A DNA stretch of 64,000 bases from Elgaria multicarinata webbii. Its lineage: Eukaryota > Chordata > Lepidosauria > Squamata > Anguidae. The DNA lies in the NCBI RefSeq assembly GCF_023053635.1, contig NC_086182.1, forward strand, positions 3,485,001 through 3,549,000, given 5' to 3'. The notes under the pieces are model-generated. The model was not told the DNA's origin. It searched no databases and saw only the letters and a program-made list of their open reading frames with translations. Every line of letters starts with the position of its first letter. Position 1 is the stretch's first letter. Below, piece by piece: positions 35,369-46,036 of the stretch. The position numbers were made by a program, and so were the translations under genes.

Positions 35369-35867
35369 CTAGAGGGAACAAAATACAAAGGGGTAGGTGG
35401 CAGTGATCCTCGAATGGCATCTGACAGTGCAAAGATGCCTGCATGTTGGAATACTGCAGAGAAGAGGATTTAGTCAAGGAGGCCTTTAAAAAAGAAGTGC
35501 TTATTGTAACATCGTAATAAAACAAGCATAACAAGTAATCAGAGGAGTACAGAGAATCCATTTGTAGTCACATATTTCAACATTTTAGTTATTATTCTTA
35601 GTCAGACCCCAGGGCTTCTTCAAGAACATCTATCCAAAGGGGTCCATGAGTGGATGGAAGGTGATGGATACAGTCGGGTTTTGGGATATATTTGATAGAA
35701 AAACACCATGTTCTTATGAAGCAATCAGATTCTTGATGTCCTGATTATTCTCACTTGACTATTCAGGTTTTTTTGCTATAACTATATTTCGCAAGAATTG
35801 GTAGCATTGCTCTATCAGGAACACATTGGTGGACTTCAGGTTTTTAGCGGTGACCTGCCTTTTATAT

Positions 35868-35960
35868 TATTACTTTTTATTGCATTTGTATACCGCCCCA
35901 TATCCGAAGCTCTCGGGGCGGTTTACAATGGCAACCATTGCGATTATTATCTCTTTAAAG
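35868..35960 (-). mobile_element. L2-clade LINE tail fragment
   Basis: TTGCATTTGTATACCGCCCC and GAAGCTCTCGGGGCGGTTTAC form the L2 3' hairpin on the minus strand. Confidence 0.65.
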
Positions 35961-36711
35961 GGGGCATCTTTATTATTTCCACCAAATATTGGCAACAAAG
36001 CCAGGTATGGATCTTGACAACAAAACTTTGGCTCAATAATTGCCTGGCATTCATGAAATACTGTTCACCAAAATAGTCTAACTATCTCACACTGCCACAA
36101 CATCTGAAAAAAATCCCCATATTTAAGCAACTATACCAGCTTTTTGAAATAAGGGAACTTTATATATTGCTTGAAGGTAGTGGCATCAAGTAATATTGAT
36201 GGATTATTTTAATCATTTTTTCTTGATTTTAGTTTTTTATCTTGCTAAATCAGTTTCCAAACTTTATTTTCTATTGTTTCATTGAAGTCTCCCTCCCAGT
36301 TTGCTTTAAATCCCACTGTTCTCCTGTATGACATGATGATTCATACTTTGCAAATTAAGGAGGTAAGCCCTCTTGTACTGGATGCCAAATTGATTACGAT
36401 CTGCTGAAATGCAGTTGGTCTGGCAGCTTGAGAGTGGACAATTAAGTTGAAACCAATTAAAGGATAGAGCCTAATTGCATCTTTATCTTTGCTCCTGTTT
36501 TTGGAATAACTCCAGTATACAGATTTCTTACGCTCTGTAGCCCACATGTTTTCCATATATTGTACTGATCATACTTGTCTCAGTTAACAAAGCAAGAGTG
36601 TACAAAATGGGGAATAAGGGATGAACCAAAAATCATATGCCATGTGCAATCTGAAGCACAGCTTATTGGTTCTCACTTCAGAGGGCCTTTTCTGCTGTGG
36701 CACCCCGGTTT

Positions 36712-37425
36712 ATTTATTTATTACGTTTTTATACCACCCAATAGCTGAAGCTCTCTGGGCAGTTCACAAAAATTAAAACCATAATAAAACTACCAACAGG
36801 TTAAAAGCACAAATACAAAATACAATATAAAAAGTACAACCAGGATAAAACCACACAGCAAAATTGATATAAGGTTAAAATACAGAGTTAAAACAGTAAG
36901 ATTTAAATTTAAGTTAAAATTAAATGTTAAAATACTGAGAGAATAAAAAGGTCTTCAGCTGGCGACGAAAGGAGTTGTAATGTGTAATGCCCTCCCCTTG
37001 GAGGCCTGATAGGCACAGATCTTGGCTTCATTTTGGCACCAAGTTAAAACACGGCTTTTTAGCAAAGCCTCTGAGGGCTAAATTTGCCTAAAAGCTGAAA
37101 AAATCCTCTCTCAGCAATACTCCATAAAGTTCAATGAAACAACAAGTTCACCTGGTGCCAATGATGTCTTATTTTCAGTACCAGGTTAAAATATTTTTGT
37201 TTGCACAGATATTTTAATGACTATTAACATTTTATATTTTAAAATTTAGATTTGTATTTTTAACAGTGGTTGACATAATATTAAGCTTCTCAATTTTACT
37301 GCTCATGTTTAGATTTTAAGTTGTTTCATTGTATTGAATGTTTAATTTTAATGTACACCACCGTGAAATCCTCTTTGGGAGGAAGATGCAGTATACACAT
37401 TTTTTAAAAAATCAATCAATCAATT
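36712..37425. mobile_element. Two opposed L2-clade LINE 3' fragments
   Basis: 36712-36985 is an L2-A tail on the minus strand (CACCCAATAGCTGAAGCTC, GTCTTCAGCTGGCGACG). From about 36990 a plus-strand L2 3' UTR runs to a CAAT-rich tail near 37425. Confidence 0.55.
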
Positions 37426-37469
37426 AGATTTACTACATTTTATTTTATTATTCTCAGCCACCTGATTCT

Positions 37470-37840
37470 TAGTTATGGAGAGTAAGACTTTCAATGGCTA
37501 TTAGTCATGACGGCTGTGCATTAATGCCAGGATCAGAAGCAGTTTGCCTCTCAATACCAGCCACTAGGGGACACAGACAGGAGGGTGCTGTTGAACTCAT
37601 GTTCCGCTTGTGGGCTTCCCATTGCAGCATCTCTTTGACCCTGTGGAAACACAATGGTGGACTAGATAGGCCAGGCTTCCCCAACCTGGTGTGTTCTAGA
37701 AGTTTTGGACTACATCCCCCATCAGCCCCGGCCAGCATGGTCTATGGCCATGAATGCTAAGAGTTGTCGTCCAAAGCATCTGGAGGGCACCGTGTTGTGG
37801 AAGGCTGAGACAGGCCTTCGGTCTGATCCAGCAGTTTTCA
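37470..37840 (+). mobile_element. CR1 3' fragment containing a hAT-like MITE
   Basis: CR1 text (ATGGCTATTAGTCATGACGG to ACTAGATAGG) resumes as CTTCGGTCTGATCCAGCAG after a MITE at 37672-37807. AGATAGGC/AGACAGGC flank the MITE (7 of 8). Confidence 0.7.
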
Positions 37841-38063
37841 TCTTAGATTCTCCATGGAGTTCTGTTGTTAAGGCAGAAGAGCAGCATATCATGATTTTAA
37901 GTAAGTAAATAAGTCTTATTGGCATAAAGGCTTCTCCCGCAATACCCCCCTTTAACCTCTTCATCAGCAACTGGAGGCCAGTTTATTGTACCCCTCTGGA
38001 TTTAACCATTTCTTGCTGGCCCTGATATTATATTGATATTAACGGCACATTTTTCATTGGTAC

Positions 38064-38266
38064 CTTTCTTTAATTTCAAGGCATTTTCCAGATAATCATC
38101 CGCAGTGATGGGGTGCCCATTCAGCTCCAGCTGCAATGCGAAATCCCTCAGAGTCCAGATGAAGTTTGGGAAGAAACTAATCAATTCAGCGGAGTCTTCC
38201 AATTCTTCGGCATTCTCCCCGGATGAGACTTTTGCCTTGATGTGTTGCATCAACTCTGTCACAAAG
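38064..38266 (-). pseudogene. GBP: GBP coding exon 4 (TLRD guanine motif)
   Basis: The acceptor that keeps the frame is GGCCAACAG|CTTTGTG. An AG nine nt upstream would break the frame. It encodes FVTELMQHIKAK, then FFPNFIWTLRDFALQL, holding the TLRD base-recognition motif, and ends ALKLKKG. The donor is AAAG|GTACC. Confidence 0.93.
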
Positions 38267-38479
38267 CTGTTGGCCTGGTTTAGGAATTTAGAAGCCAGCG
38301 GTCCTTACAGGAGGAAACCTTCCCCTCAAAAATACGCCTAACCATATATAATAGATTGGTAATTAGATGGAAAGTAGGAAGCTCTGATACCTATAAACAG
38401 CTTATTAGGGCTTAAAATGGAGAGAATGAATGCTGAAATCCTTTTGTCTGTATGATGATTTGCAGCACAGGAATTCTAT

Positions 38480-38810
38480 CCTTTTTTATTTTATTATTTA
38501 TTTATTACATTTCTATACTGCCCAATAGGTGAAGTACTCTGTGACGTTCACAATTAAAAACCATAAATTACATCAAATCAAAACATACTATGAAGCTTTA
38601 AAAGTTTAAAAATATGATGTAAAATCAGCCCGGTAGCAGTTACAGCCCAGGAAAAGGCCTGTGTGAAAATATGTGTTTTCAGGAGGCATTTAAAGGATGT
38701 TACATTTTCCACCTGCTGAACCCCACAAGGGAGGGTTTTCCAGAGGGTGGGTTCTGCTACAGAGAAGGTCCACCATTGAGGTTCTTCATGGCGACATCCC
38801 TTTTTTAATC
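38480..38810 (-). mobile_element. L2-clade LINE 3' fragment
   Basis: TTATTACATTTCTATACTGCC, ACTCTGTGACGTTCAC and the coding-end remnant TTTTCAGGAGGCATTTAAAGG. Confidence 0.6.
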
Positions 38811-39099
38811 TGGTCCTCCTATTTATGAGTTACCAATTGTGTAATTGACTAATTGTCCTGGAACCAATGCAGAGAATAGCACGCACATATTTGCAGATGT
38901 AATTTATATTAATTACATTTAATTATTTTAAATACAATTTGTGTATGCACATAGTACAGCTTGTGTGGCCCTGTATCTTCAAGAGCAGAGAGGATACATA
39001 TGAAAGTGCATTGTGGTGTTGAAAAAATCCTGAAAGTCTGAGAGCCTTCACTATTGCAGTCAGGGCTCATTAAGGAGAAGGGCTCCTACTCATTCCAAG

Positions 39100-39235
39100 C
39101 GGCCTTTTCCAACATGGTGCCGTTCAGATGTTTTGGACTATAGCTCCCATCATTCCTGACTATTGGCCATGCTGGCTGGGAATTATGGGGGTTGGAGTCC
39201 AAAAATGCCTGGAGGGCTGCAGATTGCTCACCCTT
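39100..39235. mobile_element. Diverged palindromic MITE
   Basis: GGCCTTTTCCAACATGGTGC...TTTTGGACTATAGCTCCC pairs loosely with GGAGTCCAAAAATGCCTGGAGGG. Same broad family as 3070-3204. Confidence 0.55.
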
Positions 39236-39388
39236 TTGCAGATTCTCAGGCCCTATTTGCTACTTTGTCATGCACTCCCTCTTGACTAACATGCATTAGT
39301 GCAAGTGCAAATGAATGCAAGTGGAATGGAATTTTCATACATCTTTAAAAAATAAATAAATCCTTCACTGATTGGACAACGCAAGGAT

Positions 39389-40274
39389 AGGGTGACCATA
39401 TGACCGGATTTGCCCGGGCTTTTGATGGCAAATCCGGGAGGGGGAGGGGAAATCCGGATTTTTTCAAAGAGCAGCTCTAATGGGAATTAACAAAAATGCT
39501 TATAACTCCGTCATTTTTAAAAATAAATACATGAAACTTGGCACAATGGTAGCTCTTAGGAAGGGCTTTAGTCATGCCAAATTTGAAACAGATCCGTTCA
39601 TCCATTGATTTTTTAGGAATTTTTTAAAAATTGAGGTTTTAAAATTATTATTTTTTAAATTGTCATTTTTAAAGATAAAGAGTTTAAACTTTGCACCATG
39701 AAAGGATTTAGTCAGAGCTTTAGCCACACCAAATTTGAAACAGATCCGTTCATCCATTGATTTTTTAGGAATTTTTTAAAAATTGAGGTTTTAAAATTAT
39801 TATTTTTTAAATCGTCATTTTTAAAGTTAAAGAGATGAAACTTTGTACCATGATAGCTTTTAGGTAGAGCTTTAGCCATACCAAATTTGAAACAGATCTG
39901 AGGCCAGTAGCAAACCCTCTTAACAACAACAGCAGCTTGCAATGAGTGAAGATACAGTCAGAAAAGATATTTGAGGGAAGGGGAGAATGTAACACACAGA
40001 GTAGAGCAAAAGCTTCCAAGTACAGCAAAACCTACAAAAGTAGGAGTGAGTGAAGTTAATTTCAGATACATTGAATCTCTCATTTGTTCTTTATTTCAGT
40101 GATTTTAACATTAAGATGTTATGTAGAACAGATTTGTCTTAAATGTGTTCTGTAAAATCAGACATGTGACCAAGGCTATGTTTGGGTGGGCACGCCCCCT
40201 TGGTACTGGACACGCCCCCTTGGGAGGCGACCATGTTGTCCTCCTTTTTGGTTTCCAAAATATGGTCACCCTAC
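39389..40274. mobile_element. Non-autonomous DNA element with internal 152-bp repeats
   Basis: AGGGTGACCATATGACC and ATATGGTCACCCT are inverted ends. Inside, a 152-bp unit with GAAACAGATCCGTTCATCC, TTTTAGGAATTTTTTAAAAA and TTTAAACTTTGCACCATG recurs nearly three times (39480-39900). The flanks show no clear duplication. Confidence 0.65.
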
Positions 40275-40443
40275 ATTTGACACTCTGTGAAACATCCCTA
40301 TCCATGCATAGTGGTCCAATCCAGATAAGGGCCCTCCACACTCAGATGTGAGTAAAAAACAAAGAGTATTTAACTTATCATCCAGTTCAACACTTATGCC
40401 CCTTCTTCCCTGCCACTGGAAAGCAAGTTCTTCAGAAGGATAC

Positions 40444-40553
40444 TGAAGCTGGTTCAAAGCCATCTGGTCAATGCTATTCAAACTGTTGTAGACCAAAGTA
40501 CTGCTAAGCAGCACAGCCAAAGCAAAGATCCAGCAGTCATTCTGAGAATCACC
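40444..40553 (-). pseudogene. GBP: GBP coding exon 3
   Basis: The acceptor is TTCTTAG|GGT and the donor is TTCA|GTATCC. It encodes [18 protein letters not shown] and on to the ALNQL segment, matching the GBP1 stretch after DVEK. Length is 110 bp, phase 0 to 2, as expected for the family. Confidence 0.92.
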
Positions 40554-40577
40554 CTAAGAAAAGAGGAACAAAGAATT

Positions 40578-40700
40578 ATTCAGGGCTTTTAAAGCACTTT
40601 GAAAACGTTTTGAAAACTGTATATGCAGTGTGTCCTGGGCCCAAACAGTTCTCAGAACTGTTATAAAGCGCTTTAAAGCAGTAGTGTAGATCCCCCCCAG
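40578..40700. mobile_element. Palindromic MITE (GATCTACAC family), copy 2
   Basis: AGGGCTTTTAAAGCACTTTG, GCCCAAACAGTTCTCAG and the end AGCAGTAGTGTAGATCC match copies 1 and 3. Confidence 0.6.
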
Positions 40701-41549
40701 GTTTGGTTCTGCTTCTCCCTTCCCAACCTAGTTTGATACTTGTAAGGCAATGTTCTTGTTGTGCAGCTAAGAAGCAGTGATTCATTCACGGATCATTGCC
40801 ATGAATACATAATTCCTTTCTGGTGAAGGAAAGAAAAAAACTAGTTATGGTGAGCCCCTTGAAGCATTACTCTAGCTTGAAGAATTACTCTAGAAGTATG
40901 TATCTTTTAGAACTTCCAAATTCCTTGTCAATGCTCTACAAATACATGCCGCGAAGTCTAAAAGTTGTATGGAAAACTATTCAACTCTTAATGGTTTGTT
41001 GGTGGAGTTTTAAATCGTATAGTGTTTTTATTCTGTGTTTGTGTATAATGGCAATTTGCTAAGACACAATAAAGAACTCTCTACTCTAGCTTGCGAGCAG
41101 CTCCTGAGTAGCTAAGTATTACATCGATGACACATACGTAAGGGAACACCTAAGTGACCATGAAATAGTCACCCCACAGGAAGCCATTCGTGGATCAACG
41201 GCTCCCATGTAGCAGGAGTGCATAGGAAGATGCCAGCTGTCCATCTAGCTCAATATTTTCTACCCTGACTACCGCTCCAAGCTTTCAAACACGGATCACT
41301 CTCAGCCATCTCTGGAGGTGCCAGAAGCCTTACATCTGGAAGGCATGTGCTCTGTCCCTGAGCTACAGCCCTTCCTCATCATTTGAAGGATCCCGTGTGC
41401 CTTTTTATAAAAGTGCCAAACGTCACAAACCAAAATTCTGCACCTCATACTGTCCGACATGTGACATCTTGTTTTCCACACACTCTCCACTACCTGATTC
41501 TAGGGATGTGTCCACCAGTTGGTTCTAGGGATATGTACTGGGTTTGCAA

Positions 41550-41760
41550 AACTTAGCATCGCCAATGATGAAGGTGAGGGGATTTGTGGGCCAAAACCTT
41601 TAGAAGGGCACAAGTTGTCCATCCTTGTTCTAAACAGAGGAAGTAAGCAGGGCTGCCCGCTTCTCCCATTGCTTTTCAGTCTGTCTATGGAGCCCTCAGC
41701 TGTTGCAATTAGGGGAAATCCCAACTGTTGTGGAGATCAGGCTCCTTTGGCTTAAAAGTA
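41550..41760 (+). mobile_element. L1-like LINE reverse transcriptase fragment
   Basis: The frame reads LSILVLNRGSKQGCPLLPLL and FSLSMEPSAVAIRGNP, the conserved RQGCPLSPLLF block of L1-clade RT. Only about 60 codons remain. Confidence 0.65.
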
Positions 41761-42203
41761 TCTCTATGTTTGGATGGTATTTTAGGCATGTATGAAAATT
41801 TCACTTTGGTTCACGAAACATCTAAACTCCCGTTTGCAATCTCAAACACAAAGAGCAGCGCTTTAAAAAACAAAACAAAAAAGAAATCACACATTCCCAA
41901 ACTTCCAATCACTTTTGAAAAATTTGGTGTGTTTTTTTTTAAATGCGCATTTTGCAATATGCATTTTAAAAAACAACAACCATGCATTTTCACATATCAA
42001 TAGGGTGAAGTGCACATTTTTGAAAAATGTACAAAGGAATGAAGACTTTTCCCTATTGAAAATAACACTCTAATGTATATGTTTTTAAAAGTAAGGGTGC
42101 CATCTTCTTTCTAGCAGGGCTCCTGTGCCTATAATTGCTACAGGACAGGAAGAAATTCAACAGGGGCAACATCACTCTCATACACACGAAAGTTCACAAT
42201 CAC

Positions 42204-42331
42204 CTTTTCCACATCACCTAGTCCTTCAGTATCCAGAAGGACAAGGGTTTGGTGAGGCCTCTCTGGGTAGGGAACGCACCACATCCAGATTCCCTTGGTG
42301 CTTGCTTGCACTGTAGAACCCAGCAGAAAAC
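42204..42331 (-). pseudogene. GBP: GBP coding exon 2 (switch region and DTEG)
   Basis: The acceptor is GCATAG|G and the donor is AAG|GTGATT. It carries [15 protein letters not shown] and [14 protein letters not shown], the switch and G3 motifs. The threonine equal to human GBP1 T75 is kept. The position of S73 is alanine. The reading frame is open for all 42 codons. Confidence 0.93.
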
Positions 42332-42934
42332 CTATGCATGGAGAAAAACACATTTCATAATTTAAGGTGGATAAACCAGAAGAACGTTAGCTGTAGCGAT
42401 TGGGAAGTAAGGTTGCCAGCTGTTTTCTCAAAAGGCTGCTCTATTTTTAGCAGCTTGCAGTGAGCTAACATTCAAGCAGTGTTGTTTTCCCCAGCGTGAA
42501 AATGTGGAGACGGGGAAAACTACACCTGCTGGATTTCTGTTTGTCATTCGCAACACACAAGAGCTCCCCCAAGAAGAAAAGCTGGCATTGCTGTGGGGAG
42601 AGCTGTTCTACATTTTCCAGAGATTTACCCGAAAGATAGAATTTTATATAAATCCACACAAACGCACGCTGATAAAAACCCTACCAATTAAAGCTTGCAG
42701 TCATAGAATCATGTAGGATATCATGAAACTTCTGAATTCATTCACTGCCACTGGATAAGTAACTAAAATATTGGGGTTTTCAGTTCTGAAAGGCAAAGAG
42801 CCCTGGTCTTCATGGTCCACCCACAGATCTGCCTATTCTGCCGATCTGACAGAAAACCCTTGGTTTTAGAATTCATTTTCTTCCCTTCCACCCCATATAC
42901 TGAATTTCATGTCTTTTCTCTCTCTCTGTCTCAC

Positions 42935-43134
42935 CTGAGGTCTTGCCAGCCAGTTTGTTCATGAGGTAGGACTTCCCCGTTCAGTACAGTCCCACAATGG
43001 CCACCACCACCACTGGCTGACGAATTTTAGAGAGCAGTCGAAGGGCATCTTGACGGACATGAAAACGCCTTCCCCTGTTCTCGATCAGGCACATGGGAGA
43101 TGACATGCAGAATTTGGAGGCCATTGCTCACAGC
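42935..43134 (-). pseudogene. GBP: GBP coding exon 1 (start codon and P-loop)
   Basis: A long pyrimidine tract ends in TCTTCCAG just before 43134. ATG is at 43124-43122, ten nt into the exon. It encodes MASKFCMSSPMCLIEN and then VVVVAIVGLY, followed by a stop codon and TGKSYLMNKLAG. This aligns without gaps to human GBP1 residues 1-63. The donor is CAG|GTGAGA, phase 1. Codon 48 (42981-42983) is TGA where the family has Arg in the GLYRTGKS P-loop. A CGA-to-TGA change at a CpG would explain it. Confidence 0.93.
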
Positions 43135-43280
43135 CTGGAAGAGCTGCAGTTGGGATGAGGAGAAAGAGACAGAAACACCACCAAGAGTCACCAGTGGATA
43201 TATTTCACAGCAATACACAGTGTTCCCTAGCAGGAGTTTTCTGGGGATTCTGGAACTGCAGCTATTTTAACAGGACACAG

Positions 43281-43700
43281 GTGTTTTATTATTAATAATA
43301 ATATTTATTTATAAAGAGCCATCAATTTTCATGGCGCTGTACAGAATAAAACAAAACAAGACAATCTGCCATATGGCTTACAATCTAAAATCATTGTTTC
43401 CTGAGGGAAATTCCCATGCTTGAAGAATATGAGCACAGGGACTTATTGGCCACCAGCCAGGAAATCCCTTCCACATTGAAGGCTATACCAAATAACCTGA
43501 TGGCTATGTGCTACCTCCAGTATCACGGAGTAAGTCAATATGCACCAGTTGCTAGGGAACATGGGTAGGAGGGTCCTGTTGCACCCATGTCTTGCTTGTG
43601 GGTTCCTGTTCAACAATTGGTTGGCCACTGTGTGAACAGAGCACTGGACTAGATGAACCCTTGGTCTGATTCAGCCTCAGGGCTCTCCTGATGTTATTAC
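43281..43700. mobile_element. L2-like tail and CR1 3' fragment
   Basis: 43281-43400 has TTATTTATAAAGAGCCATC and CGCTGTACAGAATAAAAC, a LINE tail on the minus strand. 43490-43690 is a plus-strand CR1 tail (GATGGCTATGTGCTACCTCC to GGGCTCTCCTGATG). Confidence 0.6.
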
Positions 43701-44056
43701 ATCCCTAACCCCTGTGTCCTGGCCACAGAACCCCTGCATTCCACAGAGGACTCTGGGGTGGCCGACATTCTAGGCATGGTTCACTCAAGGTCCTCTTGGT
43801 TTGGACCAGTGCTCTGGTACAATCCAGCAGGGCATTTTGGCATGGGAGGCAGCAAATCCAAAGGACCCACTTCTCCTCTTCCCAGCAAACAAACAGAAAA
43901 CAACACTCACAATGACAAATGACATTAATGACAATATACTGACCTTTAACATCATGGAAAATCTGCCCAAGGTCGCTGCCTCACAATAAATGCCATGTTC
44001 TCACAAAGGATGAATCTTTGCTCCCGGAGGGTGCCAGTGGCATTGTGTGTGCGTGA

Positions 44057-44094
44057 GGGAATTCCCCATATTAGGCATTTATAAGTGAAACTGA
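44057..44094 (-). promoter_or_regulatory. Possible GBP promoter: kappaB-like, ISRE-like half site and TATA-like box
   Basis: GGGAATTCCCC (44057-44067) is a near-ideal NF-kappaB site. On the minus strand TCAGTTTCACTT (44083-44094) resembles the ISRE of mammalian GBP promoters, and TTATAAAT overlaps it at 44079-44086. The group lies about 0.95 kb upstream of the first coding exon. A donor-like AAAG|GTCAGT at 43938-43944 could end a non-coding first exon. The order relative to transcription is inferred. Confidence 0.33.
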
Positions 44095-44661
44095 GGGAAC
44101 TCACAGCCCATCATAAACAAGTTACACAGAAAGAAGGCTGCTTCAAAACGTTGGATGAGGGGAGGCTTGATCAGACCACGAGAGATGGAACGGGGAAGAG
44201 GCAACACTGCTAATTCAATTATGGCCTGTCTATCTTGCCAGTGGGACATTGGGAGATGATGCACACACCCCCAAAGCTCTAGATCTTCCAAACCATTAGT
44301 TTCTTGTGTCTGACATCCTATACAGCCCATCCTATCCGCCTTCAATTCACACATGGTTTATTACAATCCCAGCCCGATTCATACTAAAGTTCCATCACCC
44401 GCTCCCTACCGTCACTTCTCCGCCCGTGTTTTCCTTCCTCAAGTTACCTCCCCTTTCAAAAGAGAAAGTACAGAAGGAGCACAAGGCCCATAGAGTCGGC
44501 TGTTCTAATGGCGCTGCTTCTCCCGTACACAGCAGGAGAGAGCAGCAATTCCGAGTTTATAAAAAAAAAAAATCGGACTTAATGAGGTTGGGTTTTTTTT
44601 GGTGGCGCAAGGAAGGCGGCAGGAGGTAGAGTCATGTGAGGGACCTGAGCAAGCTCCCTGA

Positions 44662-44800
44662 GTGCCCGATCTACACCAAGCAGGATATAACACTTTTAAA
44701 ACGGTATGAAAACTGCATATGTAATGTGTCCGGGCCTGAACAGTTGTCATAACCATTATAAACCATTTTAAGCAGTAGTGTAGCTGCTGCCCAGGAATGA
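44662..44800. mobile_element. Palindromic MITE (GATCTACAC family), copy 3
   Basis: CCCGATCTACACCAAGCAGG at the left and AGCAGTAGTGTAGCTGCTG at the right. The centre shares CTGAACAGTTGTCAT with copy 1. Confidence 0.65.
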
Positions 44801-44829
44801 GCGTGCAATAAAACGCTGGTCGGATGGCA

Positions 44830-45390
44830 CTTCTAGACTGTGGAGAACCTGGGCAGGGGGCCCTGCCTCGCTTGCGCGACATCCCCACATGGACCGACCC
44901 CCCCCCACCGCCCCATTCCCCCTTGTTCCTTCCCTTCCCCACCTCGAGGCTCCCAGGTTAGCACCAGACCAGCCTGGGCGACGCAGGTGGCCCACGCGTT
45001 TCGACGCCCAAGGAGGAGGCAGGAGTGCGCCCAACGTGGCCGCAGCCCACCCTCAGAATGCATGGCTGGCTCAACCGGCAACTGGCCGCCCCTTCCTGGC
45101 GCTCCTCTGCCTCCAGGCTGGTCCGGCAGCCCGATCCCGTGCGCACGGGGCGCTCCGAAGCAAGGCCCACAGACTCCGTGGGCACTTTCGCAGGAACGCA
45201 GCCTCCATCCTCCCAGGCAGCAGTGGGAGAGCCTGGAGAACGCCCCAGGCGCACGCGGCGCGGCGGAGAGCAGGGATTCCGGCCCGGCAGCCCGCACCTG
45301 CCCCAGAGGAATGCAGGAAGACGGGGCTGCCGGGGGCTGCGGGGTTCGTGGCTCACCTCCCCGGCAGGTGACGACGGCCGTTCCCGGGCC
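44830..45390. promoter_or_regulatory. CpG-rich island upstream of the GBP locus
   Basis: This dense CG block lies about 0.8 kb beyond the putative GBP promoter. ORFs are open on several frames, as expected from its composition, and none resembles a known protein. It may be the promoter of an unseen transcript or a CG-rich repeat remnant. Confidence 0.45.
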
Positions 45391-45394
45391 ACCT

Positions 45395-45502
45395 TATTTA
45401 TTTATTTATTTATTTAATTACATTTATATACCGCCCCACAGCTGAAGCTCTCTGGGCGGTTTACAACATTTAAAAATAGTAAACATTAAAAGTATACAAT
45501 TT

Positions 45503-45547
<45 letters not shown>

Positions 45548-45600
45548 AAAACAGTATAAAAACAACAGTATCCATTTAAAAACAACACCTTCTCAGCCCC
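45395..45600 (-). mobile_element. L2-clade tail with CA microsatellite
   Basis: (TTTA)n and the hairpin ACCGCCCCACAGCTGAAGC / GAGC...GGGCGGT, then a perfect CA run at about 45506-45545. Confidence 0.7.
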
Positions 45601-45728
45601 TGGCACCTCCGCTTCGTTTGCCTGGCTTTGAGGCTCGCAGAAACCGAAAGCAAGGTCTGACTCCGCAGGGTGGCGTTTCTGGGAAGAGCTTGGGGCTTCA
45701 GCGAGCCTGGGCGGGAGCGTGCGGGGCA

Positions 45729-46002
45729 CAGGGCCGGTGCCAGACTCTTTTGCGCCCTAGGCAAGGCGAGCTACTTTCAACCCACCTCCCAAAAGAAAAT
45801 GCCGACTTTGATTTTTAAGAACAGATGTTTCCCAGAAAAAATAAGAAGCACAAAACTTGAAACTGCTAAATTTACTTTAAAGTGCAAGAAATACGTCATG
45901 CCAATTATAGCAAACAAATTGGAAAGGAACGTCTATGGGTCTAAAATGCATTATTTAATAGGAATATCACCTCCAAATCATCCCCCCCCAACTCACATGC
46001 AT

Positions 46003-46036
<34 letters not shown>

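Larger units (their letters stand above)
25386..43134 (-). pseudogene. GBP: Guanylate-binding protein (GBP) gene, probable recent pseudogene
   Basis: GBPs are interferon-induced dynamin-like GTPases that coat pathogen vacuoles and bacteria. Ten minus-strand coding exons run from the ATG at 43124 to the TGA at 25386-25388. Sizes are 190, 128, 110, 203, 230, 281, 213, 103, 200 and 90 bp, all with GT/AG boundaries and matching phases. Domain order is complete: P-loop, switch (TVQASTKG), DTEG, TLRD guanine motif, the PCMENGVLALA helical-domain start, SRPGGH region, long charged helix and CaaX box. Counting the missing 13 nt the frame would be about 587 codons, against 592 aa in human GBP1. Two lesions are visible: TGA at codon 48 (the arginine finger) and a 13-nt deletion in exon 5. 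Otherwise the frame is open, so inactivation looks recent. I cannot tell which GBP paralog it matches. Assembly error or a polymorphic null allele is possible. Confidence 0.9.

Noticed and set aside
34686-35561. 291-codon minus-strand ORF covering GBP exon 5 and beyond
   Set aside because: Only the first part is GBP. After the donor it reads antisense through BovB. The length is accidental.
38267-38275. Alternative acceptor CCAG|GCC for GBP exon 4
   Set aside because: It puts a stop soon after the junction. The AACAG|C acceptor gives the family-like HFVTEL.
39572-39942. Minus-strand repeated Phe/Lys/Asn-rich ORFs
   Set aside because: They are translations of the 152-bp tandem unit. Not protein.
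44840-45445. 201-codon plus-strand ORF in the CpG island
   Set aside because: Low complexity, open in several frames on both strands, no recognisable motif.
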